A stretch of 64,000 nt of DNA from assembly GCF_014203755.1 (NCBI RefSeq), contig NZ_JACHJS010000001.1, positions 4,402,001 to 4,466,000 of the forward strand. The letters run 5' to 3'. Origin of the DNA: Saccharothrix violaceirubra. Its GTDB lineage: Bacteria > Actinomycetota > Actinomycetes > Mycobacteriales > Pseudonocardiaceae. Below, in pieces: positions 44,100 through 52,564 of this stretch. A program made the translations under genes and the position numbers. A model generated the notes under the pieces. That model had not been told where the DNA came from. It searched no databases and saw nothing but the letters and a program-made list of their open reading frames with translations. Position 1 is the stretch's first letter; every line of letters starts with the position of its first letter.

Positions 44100-44315
44100 G
44101 TGCTGGCTGGACAACTGCCGTTAGTCAGGGCCCACGTGTCGGCGTCCAATGAGGGCCGTATCGACCACGACCTGCTCGCCTACATCTCCCCGGCCGTGAT
44201 GGAGCACGTCAACCCCTACGGCACTTACGAGTTCCCCGTCGAGCAGGAGTACGCCCGCCAGGGCGACCGATCTCTGCGCGCACCTGGTGACACTCCCGGT
44301 GAGCCCATCCAGTGA
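44100..44315 (+). pseudogene. Tn3-family transposase C-terminal remnant
   Basis: About 50 residues (SNEGRIDHDLLAYISPAVME through HVNPYGTYEFPVEQ) resemble the extreme C-terminus of Tn3-family TnpA, whose hallmark is LLAxISPxxWEHINxxGxY. Nothing of the catalytic domain precedes it. It is a small scar of a transposon next to the pAgo cassette. Confidence 0.55.
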
Positions 44316-44489
44316 CCCGCCGACCGCCACCGGACAGCAGGACCATGGTGGCGGCGTGTCGCCCGGTCGGGTGGACTCATGCGGCCGTACGAGCGACCGG
44401 TGCGTCAAATGACGTGGAACACGTTCGCGTCGGTCGGTAGAACCGTGGTTCATCGGCGCACCACGCGGTTCTGTCCTCGGAGGGTCGGC

Positions 44490-45341
44490 ATGGCGGGTAC
44501 GGGTCGGCACGCGGTCCACCGGACGATGGTCCTGGTCGACGTGGAGGGCTACAGCGCTGCGGCCCGGACACTGCCGCACCAGTTGGACACCCGGGCCGGG
44601 ATGTACGCGGTGTTGGCCGAGGCGCTGGCGGCGGCCGGGGTGCCTATGCGGGCGTGCTGGCAGGGGGACGCGGGGGACGGGGTGGTGGTGCTGGTGCCGC
44701 CGGAGTACCCGAAGGGCCCGTTGGTGGAGGTGTTGCCCGAGGCGTTGGCGCGGGCGGTGCGCGGCCACAACAGCACCAGCCCCGACGCGGCTCGGGCCCG
44801 GTTGCGGCTGGCCGTGCACGCCGGGGAGGTGGCCTTCGACGAGCACGGCGCGACCTCGCCAGCGATGGTCGCGGCGTTCCGGCTACTGGATGCTGCCCCG
44901 GTCCGCGAGGCCCTGATCGGTTCACCGGGCGTGCTGGCGATGATCGTGTCCGGACTGGTCTTTGACGAGGTCGTGCGCAACTCCATGACTCTGGACCCGG
45001 CGACGTTCCGGCCGGTCGAGGTGTCGGTGAAAGCCTTCCACGAGCTCGCCTGGATCTCCCTGCCCGACCAGCCCTATCCACCGGACCCCACCGTCCTGAC
45101 CACCCCGTCGCCTGCCCCCGAAACGCCCGAGGCCGCACCCCGCCACCGTGCGCCCGACTCCGCACCGCACTGCGGAACCTGCGAGAGCGACGGTGTCGGG
45201 CCGCGTGGGGTGCGCATCGCTGGCGATGTGCACGGCAGCGGGCCCGGCATCACCATCGGCGCGGCCACCGGCGACCACGTCACCATCGGCACACCGCCAC
45301 CGCCGCCCAGAGAGTCCGGGGAGCCGGGACGCCCCCGCTAG
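44490..45341 (+). CDS. Cyclase-homology-like conflict protein with Gly-rich C-terminal motif
   Basis: A 283-residue protein of a family widespread in Streptomyces and relatives beside NB-ARC/TPR genes. Residues 12-190 resemble a divergent class III nucleotide-cyclase domain: TMVLVDVEGYSA (first metal Asp), CWQGDAGDGVVVLVPPEYPK (second Asp in GDGV) and RLRLAVHAGEV. A Pro-rich linker (about 200-245) leads to a C-terminal segment of alternating Gly and hydrophobics (VRIAGDVHGSGPGITIGAAT) that resembles bacterial amyloid-signalling motifs. ATG 44490 has GGAGGG 6 bases upstream. Catalytic activity is uncertain. Its usual STAND partner is not intact here. Confidence 0.75.
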   Translation: MAGTGRHAVHRTMVLVDVEGYSAAARTLPHQLDTRAGMYAVLAEALAAAGVPMRACWQGDAGDGVVVLVPPEYPKGPLVEVLPEALARAVRGHNSTSPDAARARLRLAVHAGEVAFDEHGATSPAMVAAFRLLDAAPVREALIGSPGVLAMIVSGLVFDEVVRNSMTLDPATFRPVEVSVKAFHELAWISLPDQPYPPDPTVLTTPSPAPETPEAAPRHRAPDSAPHCGTCESDGVGPRGVRIAGDVHGSGPGITIGAATGDHVTIGTPPPPPRESGEPGRPR

Positions 45342-45415
45342 CCGGCGCGGGCACTGGGCACACCGCGACGGCGACCAGCCCCGCCCACCCCTCCGGCACC
45401 TCGACGCCCGCCGGG

Positions 45416-45610
45416 CCGACGACTTGGATCCAGGGAGGACTCACCGCGGCGGACAAGGGGGCCGCTGTCGGTCATCTCGTCGGGCAGTTCCACGTGCACC
45501 ACACGACGACGCCGATGACGGTCCCGGCCATGGAGTCGTTGCCGGCCGTGTCGTGGCTGGGACGTGTGCCGGTCGTGCCGGACAGCGACGTGGTCAGCAG
45601 AGGCCTGGGC
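45416..45610 (+). pseudogene. Possible remnant of the cyclase-like protein's partner gene
   Basis: An open frame downstream of the cyclase-like gene reads WIQGGLTAADKGAAVGHLVG and then MESLPAVSWLGRVPVVPDSD. The style recalls the N-termini of actinobacterial STAND/TPR proteins that normally follow such genes. It has no clear start and runs out after about 65-100 residues. The identification is weak. Confidence 0.3.
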
Positions 45611-45616
45611 CCATCC

Positions 45617-45811
45617 TCATTGATCTTCCTTGCGCTTCATGGTTGCACGGCAACGGTCGGCAATGCTTCCTCCCACGGCGGCCCCGGTGAGCGAGCCGAG
45701 CACGAGCGCACCCGTTGACCGCCAGTGCGGCGTGTCGGTGCGTCGCCCGTCGACCAGGTTGCGCAGCAGAACGCTAAGGATTCCACCGGCCAGCATCGCG
45801 ATCGCGCTCAA
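45617..45811 (-). CDS. Small two-span membrane protein
   Basis: A 64-residue frame with two hydrophobic segments (AIAMLAGGILSVLLRNLV and GALVLGSLTGAAVGGSIA) and a basic tail. TTG 45811 or ATG 45796 could start it. No family is recognised. It may be real because both segments are membrane-like, but the start is poor. Confidence 0.35.
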   Translation of the reverse strand: MSAIAMLAGGILSVLLRNLVDGRRTDTPHWRSTGALVLGSLTGAAVGGSIADRCRATMKRKEDQ

Positions 45812-46200
45812 GGCACACCCCTACCCGTGAGCGTGTGGATCTTCATCGGGTAGGGACTTTTGGCGCCCACCCGGCCGCGGTTGGGGTGCGGCGGTGGGGC
45901 TCGCCGCACCGCCGCGACGCCTGCGCGCCGCCGTACACCTTGGCGGCTCGCCGGGCGGGTGTGATCACCCTGTGCGGTGCTTGACCCGGTTGACGGCCTG
46001 GAGGTCTACTCGACCTGGGTGATGGATCCCGCCTGGGCCGCGCGGCCCGAACCGCCTCGACAGCGGGGCTACGTCCAGATCGAGAACGCTCCAAGCGGCA
46101 CCGGAACGGGTGGCCGAAGCAGCGGCAGTTCGTCAGCGGTGAAGTACGGGGCCGACACCGTCGCGAGCCAGCGTGCGGGCGCGCCCGTCGATCACCTCCT
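45812..46200. other. Interval without a recognised gene
   Basis: About 390 bases with short open frames only. A plus-strand stretch (EVYSTWVMDPAWAARPE) is readable but matches nothing known to me. It is probably decayed island sequence. Confidence 0.35.
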
Positions 46201-46353
46201 CTGAATACTCAGCTCGCGGCCAGGCCGGACGTGCTGGTTCTCGACCTCAGCGGGGTCGACTTCTTCGGATTGTCCCGTGTCAACGCGCTCATCGCGGTCC
46301 AGGCCGAGGCCGACGAACGCAGCAGTGGCCAGTTGCGGTTGTGCGTGGTTTGA
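46201..46353 (+). pseudogene. STAS-domain (anti-sigma-factor antagonist) remnant
   Basis: The plus frame reads LAARPDVLVLDLSGVDFFGL then SRVNALIAVQAEADE before a TGA at 46351. LDLSGVDFFG is the phosphorylation-loop strand of SpoIIAA/STAS proteins, in which the residue after DFFGS is the regulatory Ser. The upstream half of the domain and any start codon are missing, and the C-terminal helix is cut short. Confidence 0.6.
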
Positions 46354-46445
46354 GAGTTTTGTGAGAGTCAGTCGGGCTCCTTCGCCCGGCGCCCGGCGAC
46401 AGATCGACGCCCCTGTCGCCGAGCGTGGTGGTCACGGCAGCCGGT

Positions 46446-49241
46446 TCACGGCAGCTCGCCGGATCCGGTCGACAGGTCGTCGGGGGTGCCGGTGTCGGTT
46501 GAGTCGGTGGGCAGTGCGGTGCGGCGGTATTGAGGGTGGTCGAGGTCCATTTTCGAGGCGGCGTGAAGGTGCGCGGGGTAGGTGGTGCGTTCAGCCCAGG
46601 CCAGGGCCTGGTGGCACAGCCTGGCGGTCATGAGGGCGAGCTTGTCAGGTTTGATCTCGTCCTTGACGGCGACGGGAAAGATGCCCAACGTCGTCATGGA
46701 GTACCAGTTGTCCTTCATCTCGTTGCGCCGCAACTCGCCCTCGACGTCGGAGCCGTGGTCGGCGGACCACCGTGTCTTGTCGCTGCCCAGCCTGCCCGCA
46801 CCCTGTCCGTCGTACTGGTGGGGGACGGTGATCAAGGCGAAGGAGTCCGCCCCGAAGTCGGACTTGACGCGGAACAGGCTGTTGGTCGTCCTGTCCCCAT
46901 CGCTGATCTTCTCGCCGTTCTCGTCGAGGAGCGTGATTCCCAGGGCGCGGAACATCTCGTCGGCATTCTTGTTGACGCGGACGATGGCGCGGGGTCGGTC
47001 GGAGGGGTGGATGGTGGAGCCGGGAAGCCAGGTGCCGGGCCGTTCGGATTCCCCCTGCTTGTTGTTGTTTAGGCCGCTCCACAGGCGTCGGGAGCCGAAG
47101 GCGTCGACGGTGATGGTGTAGGGCATGCCGCCGAGGTAGCGGACAAGCTCGGCCAGGGCGTCATCGACCCGGGTGGCGACCTTCTTGTATCCGGCGTTGT
47201 CGTCCTGCAGTTCGGTCATCTTGCCGGTCGGGTAGTCCTTCGCGTGGAACGCAGCCTGGGCCTGGTTGTATGGGCGCCAGGTCGGGTCGGTGTAGCTCCA
47301 GCCGTGCAAAGTCCACGCCTGACCATCGTGTGCGGGCGGTTTGAGCACGGTGGCGGTGATGCAGATCTTGGCGGTGCGGTCCTTGCCCCGCCTGCTCTGG
47401 CGGCGGATGTGGACGGCGCAGTGGGCGACACCGGTCGGAGCGTGTGTGCCGAGTCGGTCGACCATGACGTCGGTGATGCGCTGGTCGATGATGCCCAGGC
47501 TGCGGTGCAGATCCAGCAGCGAGTGGATCACCGGGTAGTCGCGGACTTTCTTGCCCTTGCGAGGTTTCCGCGGCTTGCGGTGGACGATGAACTGGGAGTT
47601 GACGCCCTTGAGGGCGAGGGTGCGGCGGGCGCGGAACTTGGCGTCTTCGTCCTCCTTGACACCGGCCGTCTGCTCGGCGGCGGCGTCCTCGATCCCGTCC
47701 TCGTCGTCCTCCTCATAGCCCTCATCTTCGTCGTCGCCACGGCGGGTGAACTCGGTCTCTGCCCAGACCCCGACCAGCGTGTCGGGGCCGCAGTCCAACT
47801 GGACATGCGCGATGGCCTCGGCGCTGCCGGCGTCGGGACCGTGTTCGAGGAAGCCGGGCACACGGTGGAAGACCGCGCTGATCGCCTCGCCGTTCAACGC
47901 CACCGGCACTCCGTCCACGGGGTCGAGAGGCTGACCGCCTGGGACCTGATCGTCGGCGGGGCGGCCGTTGGCGGAGTAGGCGTGGCGTAGTCCGTCGAGC
48001 ATGCGGTGGCGCACTTCATCGGTGTTCCACAGGCACACGATCCGCAGATGGCGGTAACCCATGGTGGTCAGGGAACGGACGACGTCCTCGGGGGTAGGCA
48101 GGAGACGGTCGGTGTCGACCTGCTTGAAGTTGCGGCCCTCGAAGTAGACCGGGAGCCTGGTCGTCTTGACCAGGGCGTCGCCGAGTACCTCGTCGATGTG
48201 ACGGCGCAGCTCCCTGTGGTGGTGCATGCCCACACCGCGGCCGATCGGGAACCGGAAGTTCTTGCTCTGCACCGGCCGGATCACCGGCGCGGGCGTGGAG
48301 TCTGGTGCCCAGATGTCCTCTTGTTCCGGGGCTTCGTCCTGTTCGTTTTGTATCCGGTTCTCGAGTACGACGCGGTTCTGCACGTGGCGCAGGATCGACT
48401 GTTCCACGCCGAGCTTGGCCAGCACGTCCAGTGCCATGGCGCTGACGCGTCGGACGCTGGAACGTCCGGCCATGGCGACTTCGACGATGGGCCGTGCCGG
48501 GTCGTCCTGTTCGACCAGAACGGTGCGTGCCCAGGCCATCCGGGACTGGATGCGGGTGACCGTCGGACTGACGAGCAGAATGGGGTCGGCGATGTTGGGC
48601 AGGGTCTTCATGTCGATAGAGGCTCGGGACAGAGCCTCGGCGGTGCCGGACCTGTTGGTCCACGGATCCTGCCAGGCGACCAGGCCGCCGCGGCTGTCGA
48701 CGCGCAAGGCGATCTCCTGGCCGTCGACGCGCCACGGCTGTTCGGCGATGCGTCGGGACAGGTCCCAGGCGACGGTCTTGTAGACCCACGTCGGGGCGTC
48801 GGGCTGTCCGGTTTCGGTGGTGCGCAGGTAGTCGGCCAGCAGGCGTCGTTCCTGCTTGGTCTCGGCGATGCGCTCGGCGAGCCGGGGCGGCTCTTTCAAG
48901 TCGATGTCGTCGATCGGTGTGCCCAGGACGCGCCCGTGCATGAGGGTGAACGCGGCGAGCAGGGTGTCGTCGTCGATCTCTTCGCGGGTGACGAGGAAAC
49001 CCTCGTCGGGGTCGAAGGCCGCGTAGCCGCCGGTCAGGCAGCGCAGTGCGTTGACCACCACACTGTGCGGCGCCTGCGCCTCGTCGGCCTTGACGTAGTC
49101 GCGGTAGTCGCGGTCGAACAGCCTCCACAGCGAGGTGACACCATTGTCGAACTCGCGGATGTGCACGGCGGCGTCGCCGAGCAGGTCGGGGGTGCCCCGG
49201 TAAGCCAGCACGTCGAGCCGGCTTCGGGTGTTGAGGGCCAT
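46446..49241 (-). CDS. pPIWI-RE protein (DUF3962-type N-terminus plus PIWI/RNase-H-fold C-terminus)
   Basis: A 931-residue member of the prokaryotic PIWI-RE family described in conflict systems. The N-terminal two-fifths are a long alpha/beta module. An acidic low-complexity insert lies at about 505-540 (DDEDEGYEEDDEDGIEDAA). The C-terminal 400 residues carry the PIWI-like region: YPVIHSLLDLHRSLGIIDQ, RYLGGMPYTITVDAFGSRRL, SLFRVKSDFGADSFALITVP and the family-like ending RTTYPAHLHAASKMDLDHP. Strong support comes from the next two genes, which are the standard pPIWI-RE partners (DinG-like helicase, REase). ATG 49241 has AGGAGAA 10 bases upstream. The system is predicted to act on RNA/DNA hybrids or R-loops of invading DNA. 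Confidence 0.82.
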   Translation of the reverse strand: MALNTRSRLDVLAYRGTPDLLGDAAVHIREFDNGVTSLWRLFDRDYRDYVKADEAQAPHSVVVNALRCLTGGYAAFDPDEGFLVTREEIDDDTLLAAFTLMHGRVLGTPIDDIDLKEPPRLAERIAETKQERRLLADYLRTTETGQPDAPTWVYKTVAWDLSRRIAEQPWRVDGQEIALRVDSRGGLVAWQDPWTNRSGTAEALSRASIDMKTLPNIADPILLVSPTVTRIQSRMAWARTVLVEQDDPARPIVEVAMAGRSSVRRVSAMALDVLAKLGVEQSILRHVQNRVVLENRIQNEQDEAPEQEDIWAPDSTPAPVIRPVQSKNFRFPIGRGVGMHHHRELRRHIDEVLGDALVKTTRLPVYFEGRNFKQVDTDRLLPTPEDVVRSLTTMGYRHLRIVCLWNTDEVRHRMLDGLRHAYSANGRPADDQVPGGQPLDPVDGVPVALNGEAISAVFHRVPGFLEHGPDAGSAEAIAHVQLDCGPDTLVGVWAETEFTRRGDDEDEGYEEDDEDGIEDAAAEQTAGVKEDEDAKFRARRTLALKGVNSQFIVHRKPRKPRKGKKVRDYPVIHSLLDLHRSLGIIDQRITDVMVDRLGTHAPTGVAHCAVHIRRQSRRGKDRTAKICITATVLKPPAHDGQAWTLHGWSYTDPTWRPYNQAQAAFHAKDYPTGKMTELQDDNAGYKKVATRVDDALAELVRYLGGMPYTITVDAFGSRRLWSGLNNNKQGESERPGTWLPGSTIHPSDRPRAIVRVNKNADEMFRALGITLLDENGEKISDGDRTTNSLFRVKSDFGADSFALITVPHQYDGQGAGRLGSDKTRWSADHGSDVEGELRRNEMKDNWYSMTTLGIFPVAVKDEIKPDKLALMTARLCHQALAWAERTTYPAHLHAASKMDLDHPQYRRTALPTDSTDTGTPDDLSTGSGELP

Positions 49242-49267
49242 CGGTGTCGGTTCTCCTGTGACTGCCG

Positions 49268-52200
49268 TCAGACGGTGTCTGCGTCGGTGGTGTCGATGCC
49301 TGCGTAGGCGAGGAATGCGGCGAGTGCTTCGCGGTAGATCTGGTTCATGCGCTGCCGGACGTCGGAAGACCAGGCGGCGTGCATGCGGCGCAGGATGTTG
49401 CCCAGGTCGGCCTGCCAGGCGTCCTCGTGGAAAGCATGGTCGACCAGGTGCAACGTCATGTCGGTTCCGCCGCGGCGGGCGCGGCCGGCGAGCTGCACCA
49501 TGTCCACGACCATGCCCGCGACGATCTCCTCCTGAAGTTCGGGACTGGTGCTGGTGAACCCGGCGGCGGATCGCATGATCAGCCCGAGGCGTTTCCACGC
49601 GGCCTCGCGACCGAGTTCCAGAGCGTGCAACGGATCGTCGGAGCCCGAGCGGGGCATGGCGTTGAGTCCGGCGACGTGCACGCTGCCGTACATCTCGGCC
49701 GCGTCGGACATCAACGCCAATGGCCTTGTGCACAGGTAGACCGGTGTGATGGCGGACTTGGTGCCGATGACGATGTTGAGGCCGCGGGCGATGCGGGCCA
49801 TGGGCACCACCAGCACGTTGCCGCGGTTCGGGAAGTCCTCGAACTCCTCGGGTGTCAGTTCGATGATCCCCGGTGGCAGCGGGGGCAGTTTATCTCGGCG
49901 TGCGCGGTCGCCGGGCACCGCCACGCACAGCCCTTCGGTGTAGAGGCCGGCGGAGTAGATGCCCAGAGCGAGGTAGCGGCAGTGTTCGTAGGAGTTGACC
50001 ACGACGGCGGCGTGGGCGCGGGCAGGGTCGTCGTTGTCGCGGATGCGCTGGAGTTCGGGGTGGATTTCGGTGTCGTAGAGCCGGTCGCCCAGGTTCATCA
50101 GCGCGTCGCGTTTGAGTGCTTGGGGCAGCCCGGAGATCCGGATGGGGGTGTCGCCGTCGGTGCTGGTGGTGATGGAGTGGCGTTGGGCACGGATGCTGTC
50201 GGGGGCGGCGTCGGTCATCCACCACTTGACCTCGCTGTGGATGTGTTCGCGTACGGCCTGGGGGAAATAGGCGGTCGCCGACAGGCCCATCACGGGGCGT
50301 TCCACCCCGGCGAGTACCAGGGACACGATGCTGCCCAGTTGGGCTGTGTAGGTGTGCGGGTCGCCGGTGACGCTCTGGGCGGTGAGCTCGGCGGACTTGT
50401 CGGGCTCGTCCAGGCCGGTGATGCGGTAGCCGACGATGGCTTTGCCGAGCATGCCGTAGGGCAGGATGTCCGAGGCGATGGAGGAGCCGAGCCGTTCGGC
50501 GACCTTGCGGGCTGAGTCCAGTCCGGCGGCGCGCAGTTGGGCGGTTTTGTGCCGCAGGAGGTCCAGGGCGTCGTCGAGTTCGGCGAGCCAGGTGCGCACG
50601 ATGAGCAGTTCGGCGGCCTCGGCGCGTTCGTGGGCGTCCTTGACCGTCCGCGACAGCGCGTCGTCGAGCTCCAGTTGGACGTGGGCCAGCAGGTCCTCGC
50701 CGCGCGGCGCGAGGATCTTCTCCAAGATGTCGCGCACGGCCAGCAGATGAGCCGGTAGGGCGACAGCCTGGATGTCGCCCGTGGGCTTTCCGGTTCCCAA
50801 TGGTGGTTCGGGTCGCAGGGCGTTGAGGCGGTCGAACAGTTCGGCGGGGATCTCCTTGTCGTCGTCGACCTGATCATGGGGGAACAGCAGGCCGATCAGC
50901 CGCCGGTCGCGGCTGCCGACCAGATGCCACCCGGTGCTGTTGACCCCCGGCGCCTCGCCGGCGGGGTTACGTCCGGAGTAGTGGCGCAGGTGGATCTGCT
51001 GCTGGCAGATCCCGGCGAGCAGGAACTCCGAGAGGTAGCGGGCGTGGCTGATGGTGGGCAGCAGGTCCTTAATCGCCTCGCTACCCAGCGAGGCGATGTC
51101 GGCGTCCAGTTCCCGCAGCGGCACCTTGGCGGTGCGGCGGGAGGCCAGGACCAGGTCGCTGGTGCACATGTCCAGCGCGGTGGACTGGAACTGGTCGACC
51201 TCGTCGATCATCACGGCGTGGGAGCGCCGCAGGACCAACTCTGCGACTGAGACATGAGCGGTCGCGCGGCCGTCGAGGTTCACGCCGATCTTGAGGCGAC
51301 CGGCCATGAAGTTGTGGTGGTTGGTGACGATGACCGAGGCGGTGCACGCCTGGCGCTGCTGTTCGTACTTGCCGCAGGTCGGCATCCAGGGGCAGGTGCG
51401 GATTCCCTGTTCCGGCGGCAGGGGTGTCAAACGGTGACAGGACTCCTGCCCGCTGGGGTAAGGGGCGGTGGCCTTGGTGTGGTGGGCCAGGGCACAGCCG
51501 TAGGACATCTGGTCGAGCTTCCACAGCGCCTTGTCCGACTGGCTCAGCAGGTTGCCTTCAAGGCGGGTAACGGCTTTGGCGGCGCGCTCCAGCAGGCCGT
51601 CGGGGGACATCAAAGCGGCACACCGGCGGTCGTGCCGCAGACGTCCGATCTTCTTGAGGTGCGTGAGGTCGGCGGTGATATCCCAAGCCGCGGAGAGGGT
51701 GGCCTCGACGTTGGGCAGCACGATGGTGACGGTCAGGTCGTTGAGGGCGAACCAACTCGCGGCGACACGGACGAGCACACTCTTGCCTGTACCGGTGGGG
51801 GCGTTGAACACCTCCGTCGGGCCCGCCAGCAACCGCAGCATCGTCATCGGTGCCACCGTGTCGGTCGTCTTCAGCTCCGTGAACAGTCCGCTGAGGACTT
51901 TGTGCAGATAGCGGTCCTTCGGCTTGTAACGGCCGTCGATGTCCTTGGCGAGGGTGAGCAGGTCGGAGGTGGGGATGTCCTGCTGCGGGCAGTACGGCAC
52001 CGTGGTGACGGTCGGAAGGTCGGCGATCGGGTCGTCGGTGTCGTATTCGGGGATGGTGGCCGTGCCCTGGATCGCGCCGACGGTCGGTGAGTACCGGACG
52101 TGGGTGTGCCAGATCCCCGGGGTGGCCGGTTTCACCGCTCGCGTGCGGCGGTGGTCCTTGTTCACGCGGTCGATGAGGCGGTCGACGTAGCCGAGCGGGT

Positions 52201-52564
52201 CGCCGCCGACCAACGGAACCGCGCCGACCGCCGTGCCCGCCGACTCGCCTGCGGCCTGCAACGGCAGTGCGTTGTCATCATTGCCTGCCAGCAGGGTTCG
52301 TGCGCGGAAGGTGAACGCGGCCGGGTTGGCCAACTCCTCGGGAGCGAAGCTCAGGACCGCTGCGATGCGCTGCTTGTCGGCCTGCGGCATCGGCGACCAC
52401 CCCGACCAGGCGTCCAGGTGGCCGCTCATGAGGAACGCCGCGTGCCGGAACGTGCCCACCGGGCGACCGGTGCCGTCCCTGGCAGGGAAGTAGTGGGCGG
52501 CCAACGCGATGGCGGCGCACACGGCCGCGTTCGACTTTGAGATTCGCGGGCGTTTCACAGCCAT
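49268..52564 (-). CDS. DinG/XPD-like Fe-S helicase of the pPIWI-RE cassette
   Basis: A 1098-residue superfamily-2 helicase. The Walker A motif is EVFNAPTGTGKSVLV (about 252-264) and motif II is VMIDEVDQF (DEVD, 454-457). Between them is a Cys cluster like the Fe-S domain of DinG/XPD helicases (C357, C376, C391, C397, C407; CPWMPTCGKYEQQRQAC). VIVTNHHNFM just after it is also DinG-like. Motif VI-type sequence QLAGRARRGGTD lies near the C-terminus. The N-terminal 240 residues are specific to this group. Its start overlaps the end of the REase gene by 10 bases, and its stop lies 26 bases before the pPIWI-RE start, forming one operon read REase-helicase-PIWI. Confidence 0.9.
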   Translation of the reverse strand: MAVKRPRISKSNAAVCAAIALAAHYFPARDGTGRPVGTFRHAAFLMSGHLDAWSGWSPMPQADKQRIAAVLSFAPEELANPAAFTFRARTLLAGNDDNALPLQAAGESAGTAVGAVPLVGGDPLGYVDRLIDRVNKDHRRTRAVKPATPGIWHTHVRYSPTVGAIQGTATIPEYDTDDPIADLPTVTTVPYCPQQDIPTSDLLTLAKDIDGRYKPKDRYLHKVLSGLFTELKTTDTVAPMTMLRLLAGPTEVFNAPTGTGKSVLVRVAASWFALNDLTVTIVLPNVEATLSAAWDITADLTHLKKIGRLRHDRRCAALMSPDGLLERAAKAVTRLEGNLLSQSDKALWKLDQMSYGCALAHHTKATAPYPSGQESCHRLTPLPPEQGIRTCPWMPTCGKYEQQRQACTASVIVTNHHNFMAGRLKIGVNLDGRATAHVSVAELVLRRSHAVMIDEVDQFQSTALDMCTSDLVLASRRTAKVPLRELDADIASLGSEAIKDLLPTISHARYLSEFLLAGICQQQIHLRHYSGRNPAGEAPGVNSTGWHLVGSRDRRLIGLLFPHDQVDDDKEIPAELFDRLNALRPEPPLGTGKPTGDIQAVALPAHLLAVRDILEKILAPRGEDLLAHVQLELDDALSRTVKDAHERAEAAELLIVRTWLAELDDALDLLRHKTAQLRAAGLDSARKVAERLGSSIASDILPYGMLGKAIVGYRITGLDEPDKSAELTAQSVTGDPHTYTAQLGSIVSLVLAGVERPVMGLSATAYFPQAVREHIHSEVKWWMTDAAPDSIRAQRHSITTSTDGDTPIRISGLPQALKRDALMNLGDRLYDTEIHPELQRIRDNDDPARAHAAVVVNSYEHCRYLALGIYSAGLYTEGLCVAVPGDRARRDKLPPLPPGIIELTPEEFEDFPNRGNVLVVPMARIARGLNIVIGTKSAITPVYLCTRPLALMSDAAEMYGSVHVAGLNAMPRSGSDDPLHALELGREAAWKRLGLIMRSAAGFTSTSPELQEEIVAGMVVDMVQLAGRARRGGTDMTLHLVDHAFHEDAWQADLGNILRRMHAAWSSDVRQRMNQIYREALAAFLAYAGIDTTDADTV

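Noticed and set aside
48006..49307. Plus-strand frame opposite pPIWI-RE
   Set aside because: Composition is shadow-like (Val/Gly/Asp-rich with no motifs), and the minus strand is strongly supported.
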